A stretch of 64,000 nt of DNA, from assembly GCF_033115175.1 (NCBI RefSeq), contig NC_084834.1:91717808-91781807 (forward strand). Direction: 5' to 3'. This DNA comes from Lepus europaeus (Eukaryota > Chordata > Mammalia > Lagomorpha > Leporidae). The notes under the pieces are model-generated. The model saw only the letters and a program-made list of their open reading frames with translations, had not been told where the DNA came from and did not search any database. The position numbers and the translations under genes were made by a program. Shown here one piece after another: positions 21,612-33,026 of this stretch. Within the stretch, counting starts at the first letter, position 1; each line of letters starts with the position of its first letter.

Positions 21612-23208
21612 AGTGGTAAAAATAAAATCTGGCCATTTGCAATAAAATGGATGAATCTGGAAAACATCATACTTAGTGAAATAAGCCAGTCACAAAGGGA
21701 CAAATACCATATGTTCTCTCCGATTTGAGAGAACTAATAAAGCACCTAAAACGAAATTTGTAGAAGTGAAACTGACACTTCAAGAAGGGATGACTTGAGC
21801 TGCCCTTATCTTGACTGTTGAGGAAAAGTTTTACTTTTTTGTCGTTTTTTCTTCATACTATTTGTTCAACTCTTAACATAGAGTTAATCATATGTGTATA
21901 AAGTCAATTGAAAATAGATCTCAGTAAAAATTAAGAGTGAGAATAAGAAAGGGAGTAGGAAGTTTGTAACTATAAAGCTGTATAGTTCTTCATACATTCC
22001 TACACACTTACTTCTAATGGTACAGTTTAAAAACTTGTCATGGAATCCCAAATCTCGTTAAGCTGGGTGGTAAAAATGCCATCTTACGTGTTAAAGTGAT
22101 CATAGTAACTGTTAAAGTGAACATATAGATAGGATCAAGTGTCTGGTATTAACAATAGATATAATTGGGGCTGACACCATGGCACAGTGGGTAAATCCCC
22201 CATCTGCAGTGCAGGCATCCCATATGGGTGCTGGTTCTAGTCCTGGCTGCTCCTCTTCCAATCCAGCTCTCTGCTGTGGCCTGAGAAAGCAGTAGAAGAT
22301 GGCCCAAGTCCCTGGGCCCCTGCACCCACATGGGAGACCAGGAAGAAGCACATGGCTCCTAGCTTTGGATCAGTGCAGCTCCGGCCATTGTGGCCATTGG
22401 GGAGTGAACCAATGGAAGGAAGACCTTTCTCTCTGTCTCTCCCTCTCGCTGTCTGTAACTCTACCTCTCAATAAATAAATAAAATCTTAAAAAAAAACAA
22501 TAGAATTAAAAAGGAGAGAATGTTCCAACATAGGAAGCAGTCCACACAGCAGACTCATAGAATGACAATGTCTTTAAGTAACACTCTGACCTCAGAATCA
22601 GTCCTTAAGGCATTCTGGTCAGGCTGAAAAGCCCATGAGAGCATTTCAGGCATAGAAAGCCAAGACACTGTGGCAAAAAATGTTCTACATGAAGTATCTC
22701 TGTGAGACTCCAGTGGAAAGAAGTGGCCATCAAATAAGGATGTATTTTTCTCTAAAGGGATGAGAGAACTTCCCACTTTGCTTATGGCCTTGTCTAAATA
22801 CTGATGGAATTTGTGGATTCAAAGGCTTCCATAGCCTAGGCAGCACATGTCAAGAGCCTCAGGTGGTCACTGATGTCATACATAAGAGTGTTAATTGTTA
22901 AATAAACAACAGGAGTCACTGTGCACTAACTTCCCATGCAGGACCTCTGTCTTCAATGAGTTGCATTATGAGAGTTAACTGTAAAACTAGTTCTCAGTTG
23001 TGTGTGTGTGTGTGTGTGCAAATGGTTGAAATCTTTACTTAGTATAGAGTTAGTCTTCTGTCTACAAAGTTAGTTGAAAATGAATCTTAATGGAGAATGG
23101 GACTGGGAAGAAGAGAAGGAGGAGGAGGAGGGGTGGGAGGGCAGGTATTCCTAAAGTTATACTTATGAAATTTGTATTCCTTAAAAATTAATTAATTAAT
23201 TTTTTAAA
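21612..23208 (+). mobile_element. Lagomorph L1 3' end, interrupted by a CSINE
   Basis: It begins at the last coding part of ORF2 (GCAATAAAATGGATGAATCT) and continues through a long 3' UTR: AGTGAAATAAGCCAGTCACA, CAGCAGACTCATAGAATGAC, CCTTAAGGCATTCTGGTCAG, AACAACAGGAGTCACTGTGC, a polypurine stretch near 23,100-23,145, and an A-rich end. A GT run at 22,999-23,018 sits inside the UTR. Possible flanks AAAGCTTTTTT (21,601-21,611) and AAAGCTCTTTT (23,209-23,219). The CSINE at 22,167-22,497 landed in it later. Confidence 0.82.
22167..22497 (+). repeat. CSINE inside L1 3' UTR
   Basis: Head GGGGCTGACACCATGGCACA, tail CAATAAATAAATAAAATCTT. The target ACAATAGA recurs on both sides (about 22,152 and 22,497), and the L1 3' UTR continues on the far side. 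Confidence 0.9.
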
Positions 23209-23329
23209 AAAGCTCTTTTGTTGTATTCTTCTAGCTGGATATTTAAATTTGCCTTTGATTCTTCCTAATTTTTCTCTTCTGATGCTTCTAAGTAAAACAG
23301 CAGGAAAGCTTTATTACAAAAACCTGTCC

Positions 23330-23500
23330 TGAAATAATGTCTGATATTTGCAAGATGGGAAGTGAAAAGATATGGATGTAAGAAGTTAGCCCTGGGTTGA
23401 TCATCATTACAGCTGGCCAATGACTTCAAAGGTGTACATTATATTATTTTCTCTACTTCTGTATATGCCAGACACTTTACATAATAAAATAGTAAAAATT
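23330..23500 (+). repeat. Ancient L1-type 3' end
   Basis: GTACATTATATTATTTTCTC, TACTTCTGTATATGCCAGAC and ACATAATAAAATAGTAAAAA resemble the terminal segment of old mammalian L1 3' UTRs. Confidence 0.45.
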
Positions 23501-24839
23501 CCATGAAATTTTAAGGGGCTAACATCTGTCTGAAAATGTCTGCTGACCCATAGCTCTCTGATTGTATAATATATATTCAGATGTCAGGCCTAGTTTTTAT
23601 AGCTAAAATCATACCTTAGAAGGTATAAATATCATAGACTCTTCAACAGTTGATTCAGAAAAATAATATAGAAATACCCTAACTGGAACTAATAAAGAGA
23701 GAAGCAGGGGCTACAATGGCGACTTATCATAAATATAATATAGAAATAGAATAAAGTGTGCACATTGCCATGACTTGCTCTTCTTATTGCTCAAGAAACC
23801 AACAGAGCACCCTAGAGACCTTATTGCTGCTCCCTCACTGGAACAGACAAGGCTATTCCCAGGCTAACCCTTTTCAAAAGAGATAGCCTTTGTTCATCAG
23901 ACAAACAAAATTATCACACTAAGTTCCTCACTTGGAGAAAGAAGAGGCTGGGTTCTCACCTGTAAGGGGTTCATATTATTTGTCATTCTCCTAATGTTGG
24001 ATGCAGACAGAGATTGACTTTAATGCTATCTTTTATCAGACATCAACAAAGAGAAATGTCATGATGCTTCAAAACACTGGTTTCCCAGTGATGCTACTTT
24101 GTTGAATGAATGTGGCTCTTGAACATATTGTGACAATTAAATTATTGTGGTATTTAAACACTGAATTGATTAAAATTACCCTAATTCAAAAAAGGTTATC
24201 TATCAGCTAAGCATAATATTATTTATATAAGGCTTCAAAAATGGTTGCCCTTGATTTTAATTACTTTTTTTGTCTTTGGGTGCTAATTACATTGCCTAAC
24301 AAAAATGAGTATTGCATTGTTACACTTTTTGGAGGAGCAAGTGTCATTTAAAGCATAACTGGGATTGAACCCAATGTGGAAGTCACTGGCTTCATCTGGT
24401 ATGGAATTACTTTATCCTCTGCAAAGCTTATGAACCAGAAGGTACTCCAATGTTATCATATTGATTATGATACCATAAATAACTGTAAAATAATGGATTT
24501 TTTTTCCTGAGCACACACATATTTTCTCTGTCTTTTATTCCTAATGCAGGGTAAGCAGAAAGGACACTTTTATCTAGCCACTCCATGTGGGCTCTTATCC
24601 AATAAAAAGGAAACAGACACTAAAGGATGATCACACAAAACACTAAATATATCATTTCCCATTAGCACAGCACACATCCTATTCCTGGTAGTGGAAATTA
24701 GGCCATGCTAATGTGTGAGCCCAATAATGAGAGCATAAAAATTAATACACATCATGAAGATGAGTTTCAAGTTTCCAAGAATAAACCTAATTCTCTTTTT
24801 GAGATGCTACCTGGTGGAAGTTGCTAGGAGGCTTTAGGG
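23501..24839. other. 1.3-kb AT-rich block without recognisable repeats
   Basis: No gene or named repeat. The part at 24,120-24,320 is dense in homeodomain-like cores, for example ACAATTAAATTATTG, TTTTAATTACTTT and GTGCTAATTACATTG. It could be a distal regulatory element, but only comparative data could show this. Confidence 0.35.
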
Positions 24840-24849
24840 GAAAGAAAGA

Positions 24850-25210
24850 AGACTGTGAAGGTTAATTTGATGTGTCAGCCTGGCTAAACCACAGTGTCCA
24901 GATATATTATTATTCCAGATGTTTCTGTGAAGATGTTTTTAGATGAGATTAACATTTGACAGTAGACTTTGAACAAAGCAGATTATATTCCATAATTTGG
25001 GTGGGTCTTATCCAATCAGTTGAAGACCTTAATAGAAGAAGACTGATCTCCTCCAAAGTACAGGGACTTCTGCAAGCTGACATTTTTAACCACTCTATCA
25101 AACTGCATCCTAAGACCATGGGGGAGAAGAGGATACCCCCACGCCCCAAAATCAATTATGCTGGAGTGTGGAAAGTGATTGGTATCTATGAATTCTTATA
25201 AATGAACCCA
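24850..25210 (+). repeat. Unassigned ancient placental repeat
   Basis: GGTTAATTTGATGTGTCAGC (24,860), AGATGAGATTAACATTTGAC (24,942) and GGTCTTATCCAATCAGTTGA (25,005) match, in order, landmarks of a widespread old repeat that begins GGTTAATTTTATGTGTCAAC. I recall the pattern but not a secure family name. Confidence 0.55.
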
Positions 25211-25754
25211 TGGAGGATGGTTTTCATTGTTCAGAATATATAAGACATTTATTAGTAACTGGTAAGTCCAGCAAAACAAATGTGAGCACTTCTCTGCAAG
25301 GAACTATACCAGCCATGTGTTTCAATATCTAGAGCCATGTTTAGATGGCTCCCTGGATTTAGTGCAAGGCATTCCCAAAGCAGGCTTGGAAGCACGCCTC
25401 AAGACTTTGAGGGAGTTTCCTTTTCAAAAGAATTCTGTGATTGAATACAGGTGGAAAATATTGCATGTTCTTGGAGATTCACAATGCACGTTAGCACATA
25501 AATGATTCTGAGAAGCACTGCAGAAAGGGTTACCTGTTATCCTGTTAACCCAACATGTCCCAGACCCATTTCCCCGCTGGAAATGTTTTTTGGACCACTT
25601 GTTAACATCCCGTAAGGATTCACATCCTTCAAACACCTTTGGAAAATGCCATTTTATCATATTAAAGGACAGTAAAGCAACATTTGGGGATGACTATTAT
25701 CCCCATTACTTAATTCTCATAGTGGCCCCCATAGCTCGTATTACTGGATATTTT
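25211..25754. other. Intergenic, no recognised feature
   Basis: No gene or repeat recognised. It ends at the left target duplication of the inverted L1. Confidence 0.4.
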
Positions 25755-25846
25755 TAGTTTTACTTTCTTTTTTTTTTTTCTTGATTACTACTTTTATTTA
25801 ATGAATATAAATTTCCAAAGTATAGCTTATGGGTTACAATGGCTTC

Positions 25847-25907
25847 CCCCCTCCCATAACTTCCCTCCCGCCCGCAACCCTCCCCCCTCCCGCTCCCTTT
25901 CCCGTTC
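25847..25907 (-). other. G-rich tract of L1 3' UTR, G-quadruplex-capable
   Basis: On the minus strand runs of three or more G (such as GGGAGGGGGGAGGG) are spaced by 1-7 bases, satisfying the usual G4 pattern several times. This tract is a known general feature of mammalian L1 3' UTRs. Confidence 0.75.
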
Positions 25908-26556
25908 CATTCATGTAAAGATTCATTTTCAATTCTCTTTGTATACAGAAGATCAGTTTAGTATATATTAGGTAAAGATTTCAACATTTTGCCCATATAG
26001 CAACATCAAGTGAAAAAACTACCATTGGATTACTAATTATAGCATTAAATAGCAATGTACAGCACATTAAAGACAGAGATCCTACATAATTTTTTTTTTC
26101 AAAATAATTAATTTTCTATGCCATTTCCATTTTAACACCAGGTTGTTTTTTTTTTTTTTTCATTTCCAATTCTCTTTATATACAGAAGATCACTTCAGTA
26201 TATAATTAGCTAAGACCTCATCAGTCTGCGCCCACACAGAAACGCAAAGTATAAAAATACTGTTTCAGTACCAGTCATAGCATCACTTGGCTTTAGACGA
26301 CACATTAGGGACAGATCCCGCATGGGGTGTAAGTACACAGTGACTCCTGTTGCTGACTTAACAATTTGACACTCCTGTTCATGGCGTCAGTAATCTCCCT
26401 GGGCTCTAGTCATGAGTTGCCAGGGCTATGGAAGCCTTTAGAGTTCGCTGACTTTGATCTTATTCCGATAGGGTCATAGTCAAAGTGGAGGTTCTCTCCT
26501 CCCTTCGGAGAAGGGTACCTCCTTCTTTGATGTAATACTCTATCCTTTTTAGTATT

Positions 26557-26574
26557 TGTTGTTGTTGTTGTTGT
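26557..26574. repeat. (TTG)n short microsatellite
   Basis: Six TTG units at the inversion junction of the twin-primed L1; the corresponding place in other L1 copies here is TTTTTGTTGTTTTTT. Confidence 0.85.
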
Positions 26575-27131
26575 TCTAGTACTATTGGTTGAACTCAGTA
26601 ATTAACACACAATTATTCTCAGGTGTTTAAATTTTAACTGAAAAGTGATCCCTGTTAAATCTAAGAGTGGAAAAAGAGAGGGAGGAGATGAACAATTAGG
26701 AACATGCTCAATCGGACTGGCCGCAAATGGTGGAGTTAGAAATGTGCAGGGGATTCCAACACAATTCCATCAAGATGGCATGTACCAATGCCATCGCACT
26801 AGTCCAAGGGATCAATTTCAGCTCACAATTGATAGCTCTGATAGGTCGAAGAGTCAAAGAGATCACACAAACAAGACAAGTATCTGCTAATACTAACTGA
26901 TAGAATCAAAAAGGGAGAGAAAGATCCAACATGGGAAGTGGGATACACAGCAGACTCATAGGATGGCAGATATCCTAAACAACACTCCGGCCTCAGAATC
27001 AGCCCTCAAGGCATTCAGATCTGGCTGAAGAGCCCATGAGAGTATAGCAGGCATGGAAAGCCAAGATATCATGGAAAAAAAAAAAGACCTAAATGAATGA
27101 TCTCTGTGAGTGAGATCCTAGTTTTACTTTC

Positions 27132-27769
27132 AATTAGCTTAATTATCACAAGCTTGATCCACCACTAAATAAAGAATTCAGCAATAGAAAAACGCTGTTT
27201 CTCAGCAGTATAGGCAGGAGCTATAAACAATAATCAAATCTCAAAATGTCAACCATGACCTTTTTTTGGTACTGTTTTTGACTAATCATTTCTGTTTGAG
27301 GCTTCCTCAAATGACCTTAAATCCTGGTTGTACCATCACCACTTAAGTGCTGAACGTAACACTACAGAAAGCTGCTCGTGAAAGCGTTGGTTTTAACTGC
27401 AGTTCTGGTAACTACATTGTTCAGAATTAACAATTTTGGAGGCCCTTAAAGCAATTTAAAGACTGGTTAACATGCATTCAAGCAGGGCCAAAAGAGCAGC
27501 TGGGAAGACTGAGGGCCTGCAAGCTAATTGAATCTTTTTCTTTAGTATATAGAGCCTGTGACAACCTAACTTTAACCTGTCCTTCCATTTACACCTCTGC
27601 TCTCCCTCCTTTCCTTCAAGATCAAACTTCTGAAACAAATCATCTCCACTCACTACCCTCATTTCTTATCTTTCACTTCTAGCCCACTGCAGTCTCGCTT
27701 TTGCTCCAAGACTATAATAAATTTGTTCTGACAAAAGTCACTTATAATCTCCTAGAACAATTTTATGGC
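27132..27769. other. Intergenic, no recognised feature
   Basis: AT-rich, no gene or named repeat. It begins at the right target duplication of the inverted L1. Confidence 0.4.
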
Positions 27770-28060
27770 CATTTTAAAGCTAGTGTCTAATGGAGAAATT
27801 TCAAACATACATAAAATGAACCCAGTGGTATAATGTACTATTTGTTCCATGGACTCATCCCCCAACAATTGTCAACTCAAGGTCAAGTGTGTTTCAGCTG
27901 TACCACCAGCCACCTCCTCCTCTCCCATAGTATTTTGAGTCCAATTTCAGACATTACATCATTTTACCCTTAAATATTTTAGTATCTATCTCTAAAAGAT
28001 AAGAACTTTTTTTAAAAAAAAAAAAAGTGTAACTACAACATTAACGGCCATTTTCTATTT
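27770..28060 (+). repeat. Ancient repeat family A, copy 2
   Basis: GAGAAATTTCAAACATACAT, CAACAATTGTCAACTCAAGG, and ATCTATCTCTAAAAGATAAG appear in the same order as at 9,580-9,990, followed by an A run. Confidence 0.6.
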
Positions 28061-28414
28061 GTTCCCCTACTCCACCCCTCTACAGCACTTGATAATATTG
28101 ATATTTCCTTTATCACGACATTCTCCTCTCTTGTCTTCCTTGTCAACTCTTCCTCCTAGTTTTTCCCCTAACGTTCCTCTTTCCTCTCTAGCAGCTCTGC
28201 CTCTTTCACTGCCTCTCCTTTTTCTCTGCCCAGTTCTCACTGTCCAGAAGCTTTCTTTCTTACTATACCAAGGCTTGTCAAACCTTAATATCCATAATAA
28301 TCACCTTGGGCTTCTTTCAAATGGTGATTCTAATTCATTAGATCTGAAGTGGAGACTAAGATTCTACATTTCAATAAGCTTTCAGATTATTGCTTTGAGG
28401 CTGATAACTGGAAG

Positions 28415-28880
28415 ATATTAATTATTCATTGCTGCATGTCAGTTTCTCCAGCTTAAACCAGCAAACCTGTATTATCCCACACAGTTTCTGAAGGTCAGGA
28501 ATTTGGGACCTGGGCAGTTCTGGCTCAGGGTCACATATAAGGTCGCAGCCAAGATTCTGGCAGGGGCTATGAAGATTTGAGTGAGGATAGAGGATAATCT
28601 ACTCCAAGAACAACTCACTCCAAGTCACTTTGGAAGGAGGCCTCAGTTCCTGATCATTGGATAGTATCAGTGTCCTCAGAACATGGCAGCTGGCTTCCCA
28701 CAAAGCTAGTGATTCAAGAGGATGTAAGAGAAGCCACAATGTCATTTATGACCCAGCTTCCAGAGTCATGCTGAAATTTATGCAATATCCTACTGATTAC
28801 ACAAGTCAGTGCTATGCATTGTGTATTGTAGAAGGTCATGAACACCTGGAGCTGGGAATACTTGGGATTGTTTGGATGCT
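28415..28880 (-). repeat. Ancient repeat family B, copy 1 (LTR-like, unassigned)
   Basis: CAGTTTCTGAAGGTCAGGAA, GTTCTGGCTCAGGGTCACAT, GGAGGCCTCAGTTCCTGATC and GAACATGGCAGCTGGCTTCC follow the order of an old placental LTR-type repeat in reverse. A second, more degraded copy is at 34,660. Family name not resolved. Confidence 0.5.
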
Positions 28881-28893
28881 GGCTTTCACACTT

Positions 28894-29199
28894 TTGTTTT
28901 AAGTGGACATTGAGAGAGAGACAGAGAGAAAGGTCTTCCTTTTTTCCATTGGTTCACCCCTCAATGGACACTGTGGCCGGTGTGCTGCGGTCGGTGCACC
29001 GCGCTGATCCCAAGCCAGGAGCCAGGTGCTTCCTCCTGGTCTCCCATGTGGGTGCAGGGCCCAAGCACTTGGGCCATCCTCCACTGCCCTGCCGGGCTAC
29101 AGCAGAGAAATGGACTGGAAGAGGAGCAACCGGGACTAGAACAATGGGGTGCCGGCGCCACAGGTGGAGGATTAGCCTACTGAGCCGCGGCACTGGCCA
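28894..29199 (-). repeat. CSINE, reverse, young lineage, 14-bp target duplication
   Basis: It lacks most of the tail but has a complete GC-rich head (GAGCCGCGGCACTGGCC). Flanks TGGCTTTCACACTT at 28,880-28,893 and 29,200-29,213 are identical. It carries the diagnostic 14-bp tandem unit (28,971-28,984 and 28,985-28,998). Confidence 0.93.
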
Positions 29200-29272
29200 T
29201 GGCTTTCACACTTGACCATGGACCATACTTGAGGAGCAAGACTTTACACAGTATCTTTAAAAGCTTATTTTG

Positions 29273-29402
29273 TGGGCTAGCGCCGTGGTTCACTTGGTTA
29301 ATCCTCTGCCTATACCGCCAGCATCCCATATGGGCACCGGGTTCTAGTCCTGGTTGCTCCTCTTCCAGTACAGCTCTCTGCTGTGGCCCAGGAGGGGCCA
29401 CA
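29273..29402 (+). repeat. CSINE, 3'-truncated head only
   Basis: It reads GGGCTAGCGCCGTGGTTCAC through to CTCTGCTGTGGCCCAGGAGG and then stops. Loss of the 3' half is unusual for a retrotransposed SINE and implies a later deletion. Confidence 0.85.
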
Positions 29403-29542
29403 GTGATCCCTTCTGTGTCACTGTCATACGCACAGTTCCCAAGTTCTGTAATTTTTTCTTCTAAATATAAATACTATTCTTTTACAACAGCCTCCTTGCT
29501 CCTACTTTAGAAACACACCTACTATTTAAGACCAATATCCTT

Positions 29543-29812
29543 GGCCGGCGCTGTGGCTCAATAGGCTAATCCTCTGCCTGCGGCGCCCGCACACCGGGTT
29601 CTAGTCCCGGTTGGGGCACCGGATTCTGTCCCGGTTGCCCCTCTTCCAGGCCAGCTCTCTGCTGTGGGCCCAGGAGTGCAGTGGAGGATGGCCCAAGTGC
29701 TTGGGCCCTGCACCCCATGGGAGACCAGGAGAAGCACCTGGCTCCTGACTTCGGATCGGCGTGGTGCGCTGGCCATGGCGGCCATTGGAGGGTGAACCAA
29801 CAGCAAAGGAAG

Positions 29813-29853
<41 letters not shown>

Positions 29854-29866
29854 CACTCTACCTGTC

Positions 29867-29890
<24 letters not shown>
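29543..29890 (+). repeat. CSINE, young lineage
   Basis: GC-rich head GGCCGGCGCTGTGGCTCAAT, B box GGTTCTAGTCCCGG, CT run at 29,815-29,847, pure A tail of about 22. Flanks AAGACCAATATCCTT (29,528-29,542) and AAGACAAATTTCCTT (29,891-29,905) differ at two sites. Confidence 0.93.
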
Positions 29891-29897
<7 letters not shown>

Positions 29898-29905
29898 ATT
29901 TCCTT

Positions 29906-30869
29906 AATCTAATCCGTTAATGTTCAAATTGGTGACAAAATCATTTATAATTCATTTGAAATATTCTATGCATGGGAGGAAAATGTCAGCCCCTTACAAT
30001 AATTTTGCATATTCGCTGAGTGTTTATTTCTATTCATTGATTTTTTTAGCCTTAAGGATTTACGAAAAAATATACTTGTCTACATGCATTTCTAATGAAT
30101 GTCATTCATTTAATTTCATTTTATAGCATATTAATTTTTATAAATATATTAGCTCCACTCTGTACATTTATAGTTTTTTGTGAAAATATTAAAGATTTTT
30201 AGTATTCCAAAGATACTTCCACCTTATTTTCTAATTTCTCATGTATCAAGTTTATAGTGCACAAATGCAGTATGTCAAGTATTTTCAATATTACTGTGTT
30301 TGAAAAATTATTTTCTGATTTTATATGTCAATACATACAAAATGGATTTGTTGAATAAATTGGGCACATGTTCAATGTTCATTCATGATTACTTCAACCT
30401 AATATTCAGAAAGAACAGTAAAAAGTAATTACTACATATATAGCCTGGGTAAATTTAGGGTACTCTATTTTATTTTTCATACTACCTAAATCATAAACTA
30501 GTACTAAGTTTGGAAGTACTTATCACTATAAGCAACAGCATTTTTAACCGAGCTTTAAGCAAAAGTTGTTGTGTAAATGTAGTATAACTAATCTTTTTAA
30601 TTTTGAAAAATACATGCAAATTTAAAAACATTAGCCATAACTACAGCCAGATTATGAGCACTAGAAGCTCCAACCACTGAAAATTTTTTTGCTCACTCCT
30701 GGAGTAATTCAATCACAAGTGCAAACCTTACATATGTACTGATACTGAGCAGGTTAATTTTAGAATTTTCTGAGGCAGTACTTTGAAGTTGAACTATACA
30801 TTCTCTCTCTCATTTTAATCTTATATGTCTAATTTTGCTGCTATTATAACTGCAGATGTAATTTAACTA
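29906..30869. other. AT-rich intergenic, no gene seen
   Basis: Very AT-rich with no coding signal. It grades into L1 ORF2 debris on the right. Confidence 0.4.
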
Positions 30870-31078
30870 TCAAAAATCCAATATTTCTTGAAATCCTAGT
30901 TAATGTAATAATATAAGAAAAGAGCATAAAAGGTATGAATTGAGAAAGATGAAATAAAATTGTGTTTGTTTGCAAATGATATGATCATTTGTATAGAAAA
31001 TCTTGGAAAAAAATCAGTGAACAGAAAAGCTCCTAGACAGATCAACTAAACAAAAAATCAGTAAAGAAACAAGAGCAT
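30870..31078 (+). repeat. L1 ORF2 fragment containing the RT active-site region
   Basis: 30,969-30,980 reads F-A-N-D and continues M-I-I-C-I-E-N, aligning with the L1 reverse-transcriptase box FADDM-IENP. One of the two catalytic aspartates is replaced by asparagine. The following bases give LLDRST KQKISKET-like residues. This piece belongs downstream of the next fragment in an intact L1, so the order is scrambled. Confidence 0.65.
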
Positions 31079-31079
31079 T

Positions 31080-32380
31080 AATCTATGCTATTGATCAAAT
31101 GGATCTAATTGATATCAGTAGAACATTTTATCCCACAGCTACAGAATATTTCATTTCATCAGCGCATGGAAACTTTTCCTAGGATAGATCATATGCTAGT
31201 CCACAAAACAAATGTCAATAAATTTTAAAAAATTGAAATTGTACTATGTATCTTTTCTGACCATAATGGAACAAAGCTGGAAATTAACAACTTCAGAAAA
31301 TATGCAAACACATGGAGACTGAACAACATGCTCCTGAATCAACAGTAGGCCATAGAAGATAATAAAAGAGAACGAAATGTATTCCTAGAAAAGAACTGAA
31401 GGTAAGAACACAACATATCCAAACTTATCAGATATAGCAAAAGCAGTTAAGAGGACAGTTTATAACAATTATTGTCTACACCAACAAATTGGAAAGGCAT
31501 CAAATATAAATGACCTAACAAAGTATCTCAAGGGCCTAGAAAAACAACACCAAAACCAAACCCCAAATTAGTAGAGGGAAAGAAATAATAAAAATTATAG
31601 AAGAAATAAGCAAAGTTGAAATAAAAAAGATATAAAAGATCAGTGAAATGAAAAGCTGGATTTTTGAAAAAATAAAATTGATAAACCATTGGCCCAACTA
31701 ACCAAAAAAAAAAAAAAAAAAAAAAAAGGAGAGAACACCCAAATTAACAAAATCAGAAATGGAAAAGGAGATGTTACAATGAATATCACAGAAATAAAAA
31801 GAATCATCAGGAGTTACTACAGGAGTTACTACAATTTGCCAACAAATTGGAAAATCTGAAGAAATTGATAGAATCTGGACACATACAATTTACCAAAATT
31901 GAAGCACAAGCATATGAAAAACTAAAAAGACCATTAACCCAGATGGAGATTAAGTCAGTAATAAAGACCCCACCAACAAACAAACAAAAAAATCCCAGGA
32001 TTGGATAGTTTTTTTAATTCAGAAAAGTAGAAAATACTGAATTCTACCAAACTTTTAAGGACAAACTAATTCCAATTCTTCTTAAACTATTCAAACAAAT
32101 TGAAAGTGAGGGGATCCTCCCAAACTCCTTCAATGGGACCAGCATCACCTTAATTCAAAAACCAGAAAAAAAAAATACAACAAAGAGTACTATAAGCCAA
32201 TATCCCTGATGAACATAGATGCAAAAATCTTCAACAAAATGGTTGCTAATTGAATCCAATAACACATCAAAAACATCATCCACGCAGACCAAGTGGAATT
32301 TATACCTGGGAGGCAGGGATGGTTCAACATAAACAAATGAACAAATGTGATACATCATATTAACAAATCAAAGATATAAA
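31080..32380 (+). repeat. Old L1 ORF2 fossil, upstream RT region
   Basis: Plus-strand L1 ORF2 with many stops and frameshifts. Recognisable stretches include [14 protein letters not shown] near 32,195-32,240 and DQVEFIPGRQGWFNI near 32,288-32,330, both upstream of the RT active site. An internal A run lies at 31,705-31,727. The sequence breaks near 32,380, where the catalytic core is deleted. Confidence 0.8.
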
Positions 32381-32675
32381 CATATGACCTGATACCATCA
32401 AATTACTAGAGAACATAGGGGAAATACTGAAAGTCATTGGCATAGGAAGGACTTCAGAAGCACATGCAATAAAAACAAAAATAGAGAAATGGGAGAAAAT
32501 CAAGCTAAGAAGCCTCTGCACAACAAAAGAAACACTCGGCAAAGGAAGAGGTAACTGGCAGACAGGGAGAAAATATTTGCAGACTATACATCTATAAAAG
32601 GTTAATATCCAGAATATATAAGGAGCTCAAGAAACTCAACAGCTGCACAACAAATATTCCAGTTAAGAAATGGGC
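32381..32675 (+). repeat. L1 ORF2 fossil, C-terminal region
   Basis: After the internal deletion the reading resumes with KIEKWEKIK, then SRIYKELKKLNS near 32,605-32,645, typical of the ORF2p C-terminal third. It continues beyond the CSINE at 33,027-33,090 with KWAKDMNWHFSKDEIQ. Confidence 0.75.
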
Positions 32676-33015
32676 CAGGAGAAGCATCATGGCATGGCAA
32701 GTAAAGCTGCTGCCTGAGATAGCAGCATTCCATATGGGTGCCAGTTCCTGTCCTGGCTGCTTCACTTCTTGCTTATGGCCTGAGTAAAACAGCAAAAGAT
32801 TGCCCAAGAACTTGGGACCCTGTTACCCTTTGTGGGACAGCTAGAGGAGACTCCTGGCTCCTGACTTTAGCCTGGCCCAGCACTGGCCATTGCAACCATC
32901 TGGGAAGTGAACCAATGAATGGAAGATTTCTCTCTTCCTCTCTCTTTCTCTCTCTCTCTTTTTCTCACACTCTCTCTATAACTCTACGTTTCAAATAAGT
33001 AAATCTTTGAAGAAA
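32676..33015 (+). repeat. CSINE inside L1 ORF2, 11-bp target duplication
   Basis: Flanks AAGAAATGGGC at 32,665-32,675 and 33,016-33,026 are identical and reconstitute the continuous L1 ORF2 reading. A CT-rich run occupies 32,930-32,975. Confidence 0.93.
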
Positions 33016-33026
33016 AAGAAATGGGC

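Larger units (their letters stand above)
25768..27118 (-). mobile_element. L1 with 5' inversion (twin priming), 13-bp target duplication
   Basis: An L1 3' UTR inserted on the minus strand. Left part (25,768 to about 26,550): poly(T), then the reverse complement of the terminal 3' UTR including the C-rich complement of the G-rich tract (25,847-25,907). Right part (about 26,551-27,118): the preceding 3' UTR segment in plus orientation, from TTGTTGTTGTTGTTGTTC to GAGTGAGATCC. The two parts are neighbours in an intact L1 3' UTR but sit head to head. Flanks TAGTTTTACTTTC at 25,755-25,767 and 27,119-27,131 are identical. The left part also holds two related 3' UTR blocks separated by an A-rich linker. 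Confidence 0.9.

Noticed and set aside
29543-29620. tRNA genes suggested by A-box and B-box motifs
   Set aside because: These are the tRNA-like heads of CSINEs; they do not fold into a complete cloverleaf with an acceptor stem.
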